A stretch of 64,000 bases of DNA from Couchioplanes azureus (lineage in GTDB: Bacteria; Actinomycetota; Actinomycetes; Mycobacteriales; Micromonosporaceae). The stretch lies in NCBI RefSeq assembly GCF_014648355.1, contig NZ_BMQY01000011.1, forward strand, positions 1-64,000, read 5' to 3'. The position numbers and the translations under genes are program-made. Shown piece after piece: positions 1 through 8,227 of the stretch (the first letter of the stretch is position 1; each line of letters starts with the position of its first letter). Below the pieces are notes generated by a model. The model ran no database searches. It was not told where the DNA came from and saw only the letters and a list, made by a program, of their open reading frames with translations.

Positions 1-1668
1 GTGCGCCAGGCCGTCGTCGTGGCCCGGGAGGACCGGCCCGGCGACAAGCGGCTCGTCGCGTACGTGACCGCGGCGGCCGGCCGGAACCCGGACCCGGCCG
101 CGGTGCGCGGGCACGCCGCCGGGGAGCTGCCCGCCTACATGGTCCCGGTGGTGGTCGTCCTCGACGCGATGCCGCTGACCGGCAACGGGAAGATCGACAA
201 GAAGGCCCTGCCCGCCCCGGCCGCGGCCGCCGAGCCCGGCCGGGCCCCGCGCGACGCCCGCGAGGAAATCCTGTGCCGGCTGTTCGCCGAGGAGCTCGGC
301 GTGGAGCAGGTCGGCATCGACGACGACTTCTTCGCGCTCGGCGGGCACTCGCTGCTGGCCACCAGGCTCGCCGCGCGGATCCGGGCCACGCTCGAGGCGG
401 AGGTGCCGGTCCGCGACGTCTTCCTCCGGCGCACCGTGGCCGCGCTGGCGGAGGGCCTCTCCGGGGCCGGCCGCTCGGCCGGTGCGGCGCTGACGGCGGA
501 CGCCCGGCTCGACCCCTCGATCACCATCGGTGCACACCCGCGCCGACCCGGCCCGCCCGAGCGCATCCTGCTCACCGGCGCGACCGGCTTCCTCGGCGCG
601 TTCCTGCTCGCCGAGCTCCTGCGGGTCCACCCGCGGGCCCGGATCATCTGCCCGGTACGGGCGGAGGACGAGGTCGGCGCCATGGCCCGGATCGAGCGGA
701 GCCTGCGCCGCTACCGGCTGTGGGACGAGGGCGTCCGCGCCCGGGTCACCGCCGTCCCCGGCGACCTCGAGGAACCCCGGCTCGGCCTGACCGCGGCGCA
801 GTTCGAGCAGCTCGCCGCCACGGTGGACGTGATCTACCACAACGGGGCCCGGGTGCACCTCGCCGACCCGTACGAGCGGATGCGGGCGGCCAACGTCGCC
901 GCCACCACGGACATCATCCGCCTGGCGGCGCGCCGCGGCGTCCCGCTGCACTACGTCTCGACGTGCAGCGTGCTCTACTCCCGCAAGGACACTCCGCCGG
1001 TGCTCACCGAGGACCGGCGGGTCGAGGCGGACGAGGTCCCGGCCAACGGGTACATCCAGACCAAGTGGGTGGCGGAGGAACTGGTCCGGGAAGCCGGCCG
1101 CCGGGGCCTGCCCGTCGCCGTCTACCGGCCCAGCCGGATCAGCGGCGCGACGGCGACCGGGGCGACCGGCGAGGGCGACGCGTTCTGGCAGATGGTGCGG
1201 GCCAGCGTGGAGCTCGGCGCCGGCCCCGACGGCGGTCCCTACGCCGACGTCGACCTGGTGCCCGTCGACTACGTGGCCCGGGCCATCGTGCACCTGTCGC
1301 GCACCGCGGCCCTGCACGGCCAGGCGTACCACCTGGTCAACCCGGTGCACACCGACGCCGCGGACGTCTTCACGGCCGTCCGGGCCGCCGGCCGTGCGGT
1401 CCGGAGCCTGCCCCACGACGAGTGGGTCGCCGCGCTGCACGCCGCGGCTCGCACGGCCGGGCCCGGCAGCTCACTGCCCGGAGCGGCGCTGCTGCACAGC
1501 GGCGGCGCGGGCGGGACCCAGCCGCGGCAACCCCGTTTCGACAGCACCATCACCCAGCGGGAACTCGCCGGCTCCGGCGTCGAGTGCCCGATCGTCGGCC
1601 CGGACACTCTCGAGCGCTACGTGCGGTTCTTCGCGGAGACCGGTTTCCTGCCCGAGGAGCGTTCATGA
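1..1668 (+). CDS. Nonribosomal peptide synthetase, C-terminal fragment (A-PCP-thioester reductase)
   Basis: This is the 3' end of a larger gene; the true start lies left of the window. Residues 1-70 are the tail of an adenylation domain ending in an A10-type motif (NGKIDKKAL) with the catalytic lysine. A peptidyl carrier domain follows, with LGGHS and the phosphopantetheine serine near residue 117. From about residue 190 there is an extended SDR thioester-reductase domain: Rossmann GATGFLGA and a YxxxK pair at Y351/K355. Such R domains release the chain with NAD(P)H as an aldehyde or alcohol instead of by hydrolysis. The stop overlaps the next start by 4 bp (ATGA), so the transporter is probably co-translated. 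The substrate cannot be predicted because the A-domain core is outside the window. Confidence 0.93.
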   Translation: MRQAVVVAREDRPGDKRLVAYVTAAAGRNPDPAAVRGHAAGELPAYMVPVVVVLDAMPLTGNGKIDKKALPAPAAAAEPGRAPRDAREEILCRLFAEELGVEQVGIDDDFFALGGHSLLATRLAARIRATLEAEVPVRDVFLRRTVAALAEGLSGAGRSAGAALTADARLDPSITIGAHPRRPGPPERILLTGATGFLGAFLLAELLRVHPRARIICPVRAEDEVGAMARIERSLRRYRLWDEGVRARVTAVPGDLEEPRLGLTAAQFEQLAATVDVIYHNGARVHLADPYERMRAANVAATTDIIRLAARRGVPLHYVSTCSVLYSRKDTPPVLTEDRRVEADEVPANGYIQTKWVAEELVREAGRRGLPVAVYRPSRISGATATGATGEGDAFWQMVRASVELGAGPDGGPYADVDLVPVDYVARAIVHLSRTAALHGQAYHLVNPVHTDAADVFTAVRAAGRAVRSLPHDEWVAALHAAARTAGPGSSLPGAALLHSGGAGGTQPRQPRFDSTITQRELAGSGVECPIVGPDTLERYVRFFAETGFLPEERS

Positions 1669-2972
1669 GCAAGCCCCTGATCCTGCGCAACCGGGCCTTC
1701 GCCCGGGTGTGGGCGGCGCAGATCTGCAGCCAGGTCGCCGGCCGGATGTTCCAGGCCGGCACCGTGTGGTGGGTCGTCAGCGAGGTGAGCGAGGACCTCC
1801 GGGGCCGCTCCACCGGTCCGTTCATGATGCTGGCGACCCTGCCCGCCGTGCTGCTCATCCCGGTGGTGGCCCGCACCCTGTCGCGGTACGCCAGCCGTAC
1901 CGTGATGCGCACGGCCGAGCTCTGCGCGGCCGCTGTGGCCCTGGTCCTGCTGGCGTGGGCGCTCGTGGGGGACCTGCCCCTGCTGGCGCCCTATCCGGCG
2001 GTGCTCCTGCTGGCCGCCACCCAGTGCTTCTTCGACCCGTGCCTGACCAAGTCGGTGCCGGAGCTGGTCGACCGGGAGGACATCCAGCACGCGACGTCCT
2101 TCGAACTGTCCACCCAGTCCATCGCCGGGCTGACCGGTGCGGTGGCCGGACCGTTCCTGATCCACCTGGGTGGCCCGGCCGCGCTCGTCGCGGCGTGTGC
2201 CTCCAGCTATCTGCTGTCGGCGTTGCTGGTGCACACCGCCGCCTTCCGCGCGGCCCCGGCCCCGGCCCCGGCCCCGGCTCCGGCCCCGGCCCCGGCCCCG
2301 GCCCCGTCCGCGGCCGGCGGCTCCGCGCCGACGGGCACCGTCACCGCCCCGGCCCCCGCACCCGCGCCCGTGCGGCGCAAGCTCCGCGCCGTGCTCGCCG
2401 ACCTGCCGTTCATCCGTGCCGTGCTGATCTGCTTCGCCGCCGCGAACCTGTTCGCCACGGCCGGCGCGGTCATCTTCCCGCTGTACGTGCGCGGCCTGTT
2501 CGGCGACGACCCCACGACCCTGGTCCTGTTCCAGGCGGCGGTGGGCATCGGCATGCTGGCCGGCTCCTTCTCCGGCCCGCACGTCCCCGGCCGCCCGGCC
2601 ACCCTGGGCCCCATCTGCATCGCCGCCATCGGCGCCGGCTCGGCCGTGCCGGGCCTGGTCACCGACCGGGCGGCGATCGTCGCCGGGCTGCTCGTGGTCG
2701 GCTGGAGCGCGGGCGTGCTCGGGGTGAAGTTCGTGACGCTGTTCCAGCACACCGTGCCGGCCGGCGACAAGCCGGTCTTCTTCGCCGCGATGCAGGCCCT
2801 GCTGACCGCGACCTTCCCGGTCGCCTCCCTCACCTTCGGGTTCCTGGGCGACGGCCTGCCGCCGCGGACGCTCTGCCTGATCCAGGCGGCCGGCTTCGTC
2901 CCGGTCGCCCTGGCCCTGCTGGCGCTGCGGCGCCGCGAGCCGGCCCCGGCTGGCATAGGGTCGGCGGCATGA
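1665..2972 (+). CDS. MFS transporter, likely product exporter of the NRPS operon
   Basis: A 435-residue integral membrane protein with about 12 hydrophobic segments in two halves, in MFS_3/MFS_1 style. Its N terminus (NRAFARVWAAQICSQVAGRM) resembles the macrolide-efflux-like subgroup. The central cytoplasmic loop is an Ala-Pro repeat of about 20 residues encoded by a hexanucleotide microsatellite, followed by a second Ala-Pro stretch. The start overlaps the NRPS stop (ATGA), and the stop overlaps the next start (ATGA), so the genes form an operon. The neighbour suggests export of, or resistance to, the reductively released peptide; the substrate is inferred from context only. Confidence 0.85.
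   Translation: MSKPLILRNRAFARVWAAQICSQVAGRMFQAGTVWWVVSEVSEDLRGRSTGPFMMLATLPAVLLIPVVARTLSRYASRTVMRTAELCAAAVALVLLAWALVGDLPLLAPYPAVLLLAATQCFFDPCLTKSVPELVDREDIQHATSFELSTQSIAGLTGAVAGPFLIHLGGPAALVAACASSYLLSALLVHTAAFRAAPAPAPAPAPAPAPAPAPSAAGGSAPTGTVTAPAPAPAPVRRKLRAVLADLPFIRAVLICFAAANLFATAGAVIFPLYVRGLFGDDPTTLVLFQAAVGIGMLAGSFSGPHVPGRPATLGPICIAAIGAGSAVPGLVTDRAAIVAGLLVVGWSAGVLGVKFVTLFQHTVPAGDKPVFFAAMQALLTATFPVASLTFGFLGDGLPPRTLCLIQAAGFVPVALALLALRRREPAPAGIGSAA
2252..2306 (+). repeat. GGCCCC hexanucleotide microsatellite inside the MFS gene
   Basis: About nine tandem copies of a six-base unit (ggcccc, one copy ggctcc) encode the Ala-Pro loop between transporter halves. The unit length keeps the frame whatever the copy number, so slippage would change loop length without breaking the gene. 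Confidence 0.85.
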
Positions 2973-3853
2973 CGCAGACACACACCCTCGTCACGCCCGA
3001 CGTGGACCTGGTCTACGACGTCCGCGGCCCGCTCCCGCCGGCCGGCGGCCGTGCGCTGCTGATGATCGGCCAGCCGATGACCGCGGACGGCTTCGGCGCG
3101 CTCGCCGCCCACTTCGCCGACCGTACGGTGGTCACCTACGACCCGCGCGGCCTGGGCCGCAGCGTCCGCAAGGACGGCCGCTGCGACCACACGCCCCAGG
3201 ACCAGGCGGCCGACCTGCACCTGCTCGTCCAGGAGCTGGGCGGCCCGGTGGACGTGTTCGCCAGCAGCGGCGGCGCGGTGACCGCACTGGAGCTGGTCGC
3301 GACCCATCCCGGCGACGTCGCCACCCTGGTCGCCCACGAGCCGCCGATCAACGCCGTGCTGCCCGACGCCGAGGCCGCCGCCCGGGCCCGGGCCGGCTTC
3401 CACGAGGCGTACCAGGCCGGGGGCTTCGGCGCGGGCATGGCCGCCTTCCTCGCGATGACCTCCTGGCAGGGCGAGTTCACCGATGCGTACTTCGCCCGGC
3501 CGGCGAGCGACCCGGCCGCGATGGGCCTGCCGGCCGGCGACGACGGCACCCGCGACGACCCGCTGCTGTCGAAGAGGTCGTGGGCGATCACCGACTACCG
3601 CCCCGACCCGGTGGCGCTGCGGGCGGCACCGACCCGCATCGTCATCGCGGTGGGCGAGGAGTCGCAGGGCACGTACACGGCGCGCACGGCCCACGGCACG
3701 GCGGCGCTGCTCGGCCAGGAGGCGACGGTCTTCCCCAGCCACCACGGCGGCTTCCTCGGCGGGGAGTTCGGCTACGCGGGCAAGCCCGAGCAGTTCGCGG
3801 CCCGGCTCCGCGAGGTCCTGGCCGGCGCCGGGCCCCAGGAGGCGCAGAGTTGA
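2969..3853 (+). CDS. Alpha/beta hydrolase
   Basis: A 294-residue alpha/beta-hydrolase fold protein. The strand 'VVTYDPRGLGRS' and the nucleophile elbow FASSGGAV are typical; the first elbow position is Ala-Ser rather than Gly, a tolerated variant of GxSxG. A late His (SHHGGF) fits the catalytic base. There is no signal peptide, so it is cytosolic. It starts by ATGA overlap with the upstream MFS gene and ends overlapping the glyoxalase-fold gene, so it belongs to the NRPS-linked operon. It could be an editing hydrolase or esterase for the product, or a generic hydrolase; the sequence does not decide. Confidence 0.85.
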   Translation: MTQTHTLVTPDVDLVYDVRGPLPPAGGRALLMIGQPMTADGFGALAAHFADRTVVTYDPRGLGRSVRKDGRCDHTPQDQAADLHLLVQELGGPVDVFASSGGAVTALELVATHPGDVATLVAHEPPINAVLPDAEAAARARAGFHEAYQAGGFGAGMAAFLAMTSWQGEFTDAYFARPASDPAAMGLPAGDDGTRDDPLLSKRSWAITDYRPDPVALRAAPTRIVIAVGEESQGTYTARTAHGTAALLGQEATVFPSHHGGFLGGEFGYAGKPEQFAARLREVLAGAGPQEAQS

Positions 3854-4203
3854 TCCACCACGTCCAGCTCGCCTGCCCGCCCGGCAGCGAGGAAGCCCTG
3901 CGCGCCTTCTACGGAGGCGTCCTGGGCCTGCGGGAGATCCCGAAGCCTCCCGTCCTGGCGGCCCGCGGCGGATGCTGGTTCCGCGGCCACGGCATCGAGC
4001 TGCACCTCGGCGTGGAGCAGGACTTCCGGCCGGCCCGCAAGGCGCACCCGGGCCTGCTCGTCGACGACCTCGACACATGGGCGACCCGGCTGCGCGAGGC
4101 AGGCTACCCGGCCGACTTCGACGACGACTTCCCCGGCATGCGCCGCTTCTACAGCAGCGACTGCCACGGCAACCGCCTCGAGTTCCTCCAGCCGCTCGCC
4201 TGA
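3850..4203 (+). CDS. VOC (glyoxalase/bleomycin-resistance fold) protein
   Basis: A 117-residue protein with the paired beta-alpha-beta-beta-beta modules of the vicinal oxygen chelate superfamily: opening 'IHHVQLACP', middle 'GIELHLGVE' and ending 'DCHGNRLEFLQP'. The candidate metal ligands are His3/His4, His in ELHLG and Glu in LEFLQ. I chose the TTG at 3850 because it overlaps the previous stop (TTGA) and follows a GGAGG ribosome site about 10 nt upstream. Members act as dioxygenases, isomerases or antibiotic-binding resistance proteins. As last gene of an NRPS operon it may be a self-resistance or tailoring protein, but the role is inferred. Confidence 0.82.
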   Translation: MIHHVQLACPPGSEEALRAFYGGVLGLREIPKPPVLAARGGCWFRGHGIELHLGVEQDFRPARKAHPGLLVDDLDTWATRLREAGYPADFDDDFPGMRRFYSSDCHGNRLEFLQPLA

Positions 4204-4224
4204 CGGCACCCCCGCGCGGTACGA

Positions 4225-5082
4225 CTAGCGATCACCTCGACGGGCCAGGAACTCGTGGGCGCCGCGGAGGCGGGTGGTGAGGCGGGCGCGGGTCGTGGTG
4301 CAGTCGAGGCGGACGTCGAGGGGGCCCGGTGGGCCGGAGGCCGCGCGCCGGCCGGTGGGCAGGGCGGTGGCGTCGAGGCCGTCGCGGCGGGCGATGAGGG
4401 TGCCGAGCTCGTGGCGGTTGACCGGGTCGGGTCCGGCCACGTGGTGGATCCCGGTGTGCGGGGACGCGGCCAGCTCCAGCAGCGCCGCGGCCAGGTCGCC
4501 GACGTGGACCGGGCAGCGGACGTCGTCGGTGAACAGGGCGCCCGTCGTGGCGCCCGAGGCGAGCGCGTGGACGAACGTCTCGTGCACCGAGTCGCCGTCG
4601 CCGATGATGAGGGAGGTCCGGGCGATGACGGCGGTGGGGTCGAGGCCCTTGACCGCCGTCTCGGCGGCGGCCTTGGCGGCGCCGTACGGGGTGATCGGGT
4701 CGGGCGGCGCCGTCTCGTCGTAGCGGACCGCCCGGCCGGAGAAGACCGCGTCGCTGGACACCTGCACGAGCCGGGCTCCGGTCGCCGCGGCCGCCGCCGC
4801 GACGTGCATGGCGCCGTCCGCCGTGGTCGCCCAGTCCGACTGCCGGTACGCGGCGTTGACGACGACGGCCGGCCGGACGTCGGCGACCAGCCTGGCCACG
4901 TCCTCGCGGCGCCGGATGTCCACTGTCCGCCAGGCGACGCCGGTGAGCAGCGACGCTCGACTGTGGAAGGTCGGGGGCGCGGCGCCGTGTCGGGTGGCCG
5001 TGACCTGGGCTCCGGCGTCGCGGGCCCGCCGGGCGACCTCCCGGCCGAGGAAGCCGCTGCCGCCCACCACGAGAAGATCCAT
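4225..5082 (-). CDS. RmlD-like NAD-dependent epimerase/reductase
   Basis: A 285-residue extended SDR. The N-terminal dinucleotide motif is GGSGFLG, the 'VVNAAYRQSDW' strand is typical of dTDP-4-dehydrorhamnose reductase relatives, and the catalytic Tyr-x3-Lys is PYGAAK. It lies tail-to-tail with the NRPS operon. True RmlD enzymes are usually near other dTDP-sugar genes, which are absent here, so the substrate may be another sugar nucleotide or metabolite. Its start is at the head of a 142-bp gap shared with the divergent peptidase gene. Confidence 0.82.
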   Translation of the reverse strand: MDLLVVGGSGFLGREVARRARDAGAQVTATRHGAAPPTFHSRASLLTGVAWRTVDIRRREDVARLVADVRPAVVVNAAYRQSDWATTADGAMHVAAAAAATGARLVQVSSDAVFSGRAVRYDETAPPDPITPYGAAKAAAETAVKGLDPTAVIARTSLIIGDGDSVHETFVHALASGATTGALFTDDVRCPVHVGDLAAALLELAASPHTGIHHVAGPDPVNRHELGTLIARRDGLDATALPTGRRAASGPPGPLDVRLDCTTTRARLTTRLRGAHEFLARRGDR

Positions 5083-5224
5083 GCGACCAGGTTAGGCCCG
5101 GGCGGGAACGGCCCGGCGCCGTCCTGTTACCGCTCCGATAGCGAACCTTCCGGTGCTCTTAAGGCAGCGCCGCTCAGACTCCCAGCGTCACGATGATCGA
5201 TTCGGGCCCTGGGGAGGACCACTC

Positions 5225-8128
5225 GTGAAGCATGCGAGGAAGAGCAGAACCGCGCTGCGTGCGACGGTGTTCGGCGGCGTCACGCTGGTCGTCCTCGGCG
5301 CCGGGGCGATCGTCACGGCCGGGTACTCGGTCAGCGCCGGGGTGACGGCCCCGGACGCGGCGGACCGGCTGGCGCTCAGCACGGCCGCGGCGGACCAGTA
5401 CGTCACCGGCTCGTCGACCGGCTTCACGAAGGGCTCGGAGGAGAAGTTCAGCCGCCAGCAGGTGACCTCCACCGCGCGGGGGCTGACCTACGTCAGCTAC
5501 GCCCGTACATATAAGGATCTGCCGGTTTTCGTCGGTGGTGACGCCGTGGTGGTCACCGACCGCGACGGCATCGTCCGGGGGAGTGCCGCCGGGGCCGGGC
5601 CGCTGAAGGTACCGACCAAGGCCAAGGTGACCGCCAAGCAGGCCAGCGCCACCGCGCTGGGCAGGCACCCCGGAACCGTGCGGGGAACGCCGAAGCTCGG
5701 CGTGATCGCGGAGAAGGACGGCCGGCTGGTGTGGGAGGTCGTCGTCGACGGCCGCGGCGACCACGGCCCGAGCCGGGCCCACGCCTACGTCGACGCGCGC
5801 ACCGGGAGCTACGTCGGCTCCTGGGACGAGATCGCCGGGGGCACGGGCAACGGTCACTACAACGGCACGGTGCAGATCGGCACGACCGGCAGCGGCGGCC
5901 AGTTCGAGATGCGCGACCCGGCGCGGGGCAACATGCGCACGGTGAACGAGGCCGGCGGCCGCGCCTTCACCGACGCCGACGACAGATGGGGCAACGGCCG
6001 CGGCACCGACCTGGTGACCGGCGCGGTCGACACCCAGTTCGCCGGCGCCACGATGTGGGACATGCTGAAGAGCAAGTTCCAGCGGGACGGCATCGACGGC
6101 AAGGGGCGGACCGCCACCATGTTCGTCGGCCTGGACGACGTGAACGCGTTCTACAGCTGCGCCGGCACCGGCGACGCCAGCCGCGACGAGACCAAGTACG
6201 GGCACACCGAGGACAACGGCCGCCAGGTCAACTCGGTGGACGTGGTCGCGCACGAGCTGGGGCACGGCGTGTTCTGCCACACCCCGGGCGGCAGCCGGGG
6301 CACCTCGAACGAGACCGGCGGCCTCAACGAGGGCACCGGCGACATCTTCGGCACGCTCGCCGAGCACTTCGCCGCCAACCCGAACGACCCGGCCGACTAC
6401 CTCGTCGGCGAGGAGGTCGACCTCGTCGGTCAGGGTCCGATCCGCAACATGTTCGACCCGTCCAAGGCGGGCGACCCGAACTGCTGGTCCACCGCCATCC
6501 CGCGCACCGAGGTGCACTCGGCGGCCGGCCCGCTCAACCACTGGTTCTACCTGGCCGCGGAGGGCTCCCGGCCCGCGGGCAAGCCGGCCAGCCCCACCTG
6601 CAACGGCAAGCAGGTCACCGGCATCGGGCTGTGGCAGGCCGGAGAGATCTACTACCACGCCCTGCTGCGCAAGACCTCCGGCTGGACGTACTCGCAGGTG
6701 CGCAAGGCGACCCTGGACGCCACCAGGGAACTGCACCCGGACAGCTGCGCCGAGTTCGACGCGGTCAAGGCCGCCTGGGACGCGGTGAGCGTGCCGGCGC
6801 GCAACGACCCGACCTGCACCGCACCGTCGAACCCCGGGCCGAAGCCCACGCCGTCCGCCTCCACCCCCGCGCCGAAGCCCTCGGCCAGCACGCCCACGAC
6901 CGGCGGCCAGGCCGTCCCGGCGCCGGACGTCGACGGCGCCAAGGTCGAGGCGCACCTGCGGGAGTTCGCCCGCATCGCCGAGGAGAACGGCGGCAACCGG
7001 GCGCATGGCACCGCCGGCTACCAGGCCTCGATCGACTACATCAAGGGCAAGCTGGACGCCGCGGGATACACGACGCGGATCCACCGGTTCACCTCCGGCG
7101 GCCGGACCGGCCTCAACCTGATCGCCGACCTGCCCGGCCGCGGCGACCCGAACCAGGTCGTGATGCTCGGTGCACACCTGGACAGCGTCGAGGAGGGCCC
7201 CGGCGTCAACGACAACGCCAGCGGCTCCGCCGGCATCCTGGAGGTCGCCCTGACCTACGCCGGCTCCGGCGCCAAGGGTGACAAGGCCCTCCGCTTCGGC
7301 TGGTGGGGCGCGGAGGAGGACGGCCTGGTCGGCTCCAAGGCGTACGTGAGCTCGCTGTCCGCGGCCGAGAAGGCCAAGGTGACCGCCTACCTCAATTTCG
7401 ACATGATCGGTTCGCCCAACCCCGGGTACTTCGTCTACAACGACGACGCCAAGGGCGGGTTCATCACCCAGGCCTTCCAGGAGGGCTTCGCCGCCGAGCG
7501 CATCGAGTCGGAGGGCGTCGGCCTGAACGGCCGCTCGGACCACGCCTCCTTCATGGCGGCCGGCATTCCCAGCGGCGGTACGGCGACGCTGAGCCTCGCG
7601 CCGACCATGAGCCAGGCCCAGGCGCAGCGCTGGGGCGGCCGGGCCGGGCAGCCGTTCGACCCCTGCTACCACAAGGACTGCGACACGCTCGACAACATCG
7701 ACGCCGCGGCGCTGGACACGCACACCGACGTGGCCGCGTACGCCGCCTGGAAGCTGGCCGGCGTGAAGGCGCCGGTGGAGACGACCGGCACCCGGGTGTC
7801 GAACGACGCGGAGTTCCCCATCCGCGACCGGGCGGCCGTCGAGTCCCCGATCACCGTGCAGCGAGCGGGTCAGGCGCCGGCCGACCTGACGGTGGACGTC
7901 GACATCGCCCACCCGTTCCGCGGTGACCTGGAGATCCACCTGCTGGCGCCGGACGGCACGGCGTACCTGGTCAAGAAGGCGAGCCGCTTCGACCGGGCCG
8001 ACGACGTCAAGCTCAGCAAGACCGTCGACGCCTCGGCGGAGCAGGCGAGCGGCACCTGGAAGCTGCGGGTGCGCGACCTCTACTCGGGTGACACCGGCAC
8101 ATTGCGTTCCTGGGGCCTGACCTTCTAG
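5225..8128 (+). CDS. Secreted metallopeptidase: M4 (thermolysin-like) + M28 + P-domain
   Basis: A 967-residue exported protein. The GTG start follows a GGGGAGGA ribosome site. Residues 1-40 form a signal peptide (basic start, hydrophobic core, ending near VSAG). An FTP/PepSY-like propeptide spans roughly 45-200. The M4 catalytic domain carries HELGH at 343-347 and a downstream NEGTGD glutamate motif. A Pro/Thr/Ser linker around residues 535-570 leads to an M28 aminopeptidase domain (GAHLDS near 649-654, NDNASG, WWGAEEDG), and a proprotein-convertase P-domain forms the last ~110 residues. M4 cuts internal bonds and M28 trims N termini, so the protein may combine endo- and exopeptidase activity outside the cell. 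A strong terminator follows the stop. Confidence 0.93.
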   Translation: MKHARKSRTALRATVFGGVTLVVLGAGAIVTAGYSVSAGVTAPDAADRLALSTAAADQYVTGSSTGFTKGSEEKFSRQQVTSTARGLTYVSYARTYKDLPVFVGGDAVVVTDRDGIVRGSAAGAGPLKVPTKAKVTAKQASATALGRHPGTVRGTPKLGVIAEKDGRLVWEVVVDGRGDHGPSRAHAYVDARTGSYVGSWDEIAGGTGNGHYNGTVQIGTTGSGGQFEMRDPARGNMRTVNEAGGRAFTDADDRWGNGRGTDLVTGAVDTQFAGATMWDMLKSKFQRDGIDGKGRTATMFVGLDDVNAFYSCAGTGDASRDETKYGHTEDNGRQVNSVDVVAHELGHGVFCHTPGGSRGTSNETGGLNEGTGDIFGTLAEHFAANPNDPADYLVGEEVDLVGQGPIRNMFDPSKAGDPNCWSTAIPRTEVHSAAGPLNHWFYLAAEGSRPAGKPASPTCNGKQVTGIGLWQAGEIYYHALLRKTSGWTYSQVRKATLDATRELHPDSCAEFDAVKAAWDAVSVPARNDPTCTAPSNPGPKPTPSASTPAPKPSASTPTTGGQAVPAPDVDGAKVEAHLREFARIAEENGGNRAHGTAGYQASIDYIKGKLDAAGYTTRIHRFTSGGRTGLNLIADLPGRGDPNQVVMLGAHLDSVEEGPGVNDNASGSAGILEVALTYAGSGAKGDKALRFGWWGAEEDGLVGSKAYVSSLSAAEKAKVTAYLNFDMIGSPNPGYFVYNDDAKGGFITQAFQEGFAAERIESEGVGLNGRSDHASFMAAGIPSGGTATLSLAPTMSQAQAQRWGGRAGQPFDPCYHKDCDTLDNIDAAALDTHTDVAAYAAWKLAGVKAPVETTGTRVSNDAEFPIRDRAAVESPITVQRAGQAPADLTVDVDIAHPFRGDLEIHLLAPDGTAYLVKKASRFDRADDVKLSKTVDASAEQASGTWKLRVRDLYSGDTGTLRSWGLTF

Positions 8129-8140
8129 GTCAGGGGCACA

Positions 8141-8182
8141 GGTCGGGGGCGGTTCCGTGGTGGGCACGGACCGCCCCCGACC
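8141..8182 (+). terminator. Intrinsic terminator after the peptidase gene
   Basis: Arms of 19 and 18 nt (GGTCGGGGGCGGttCCGTG and CACGGaCCGCCCCCGACC) with one bulged base and a 5-nt loop lie 13 bp past the stop. The T-tract is poor, as is usual in high-GC actinobacteria. Confidence 0.8.
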
Positions 8183-8227
8183 GCTATGGTCGGCACTCGA
8201 TCTTTCGACCCGGCGGTGCTTCCTGGA

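Noticed and set aside
1..5082. RmlD-like gene as evidence of a glycosylated NRPS product
   Set aside because: No glycosyltransferase or other dTDP-sugar gene is nearby and the gene is on the opposite strand.
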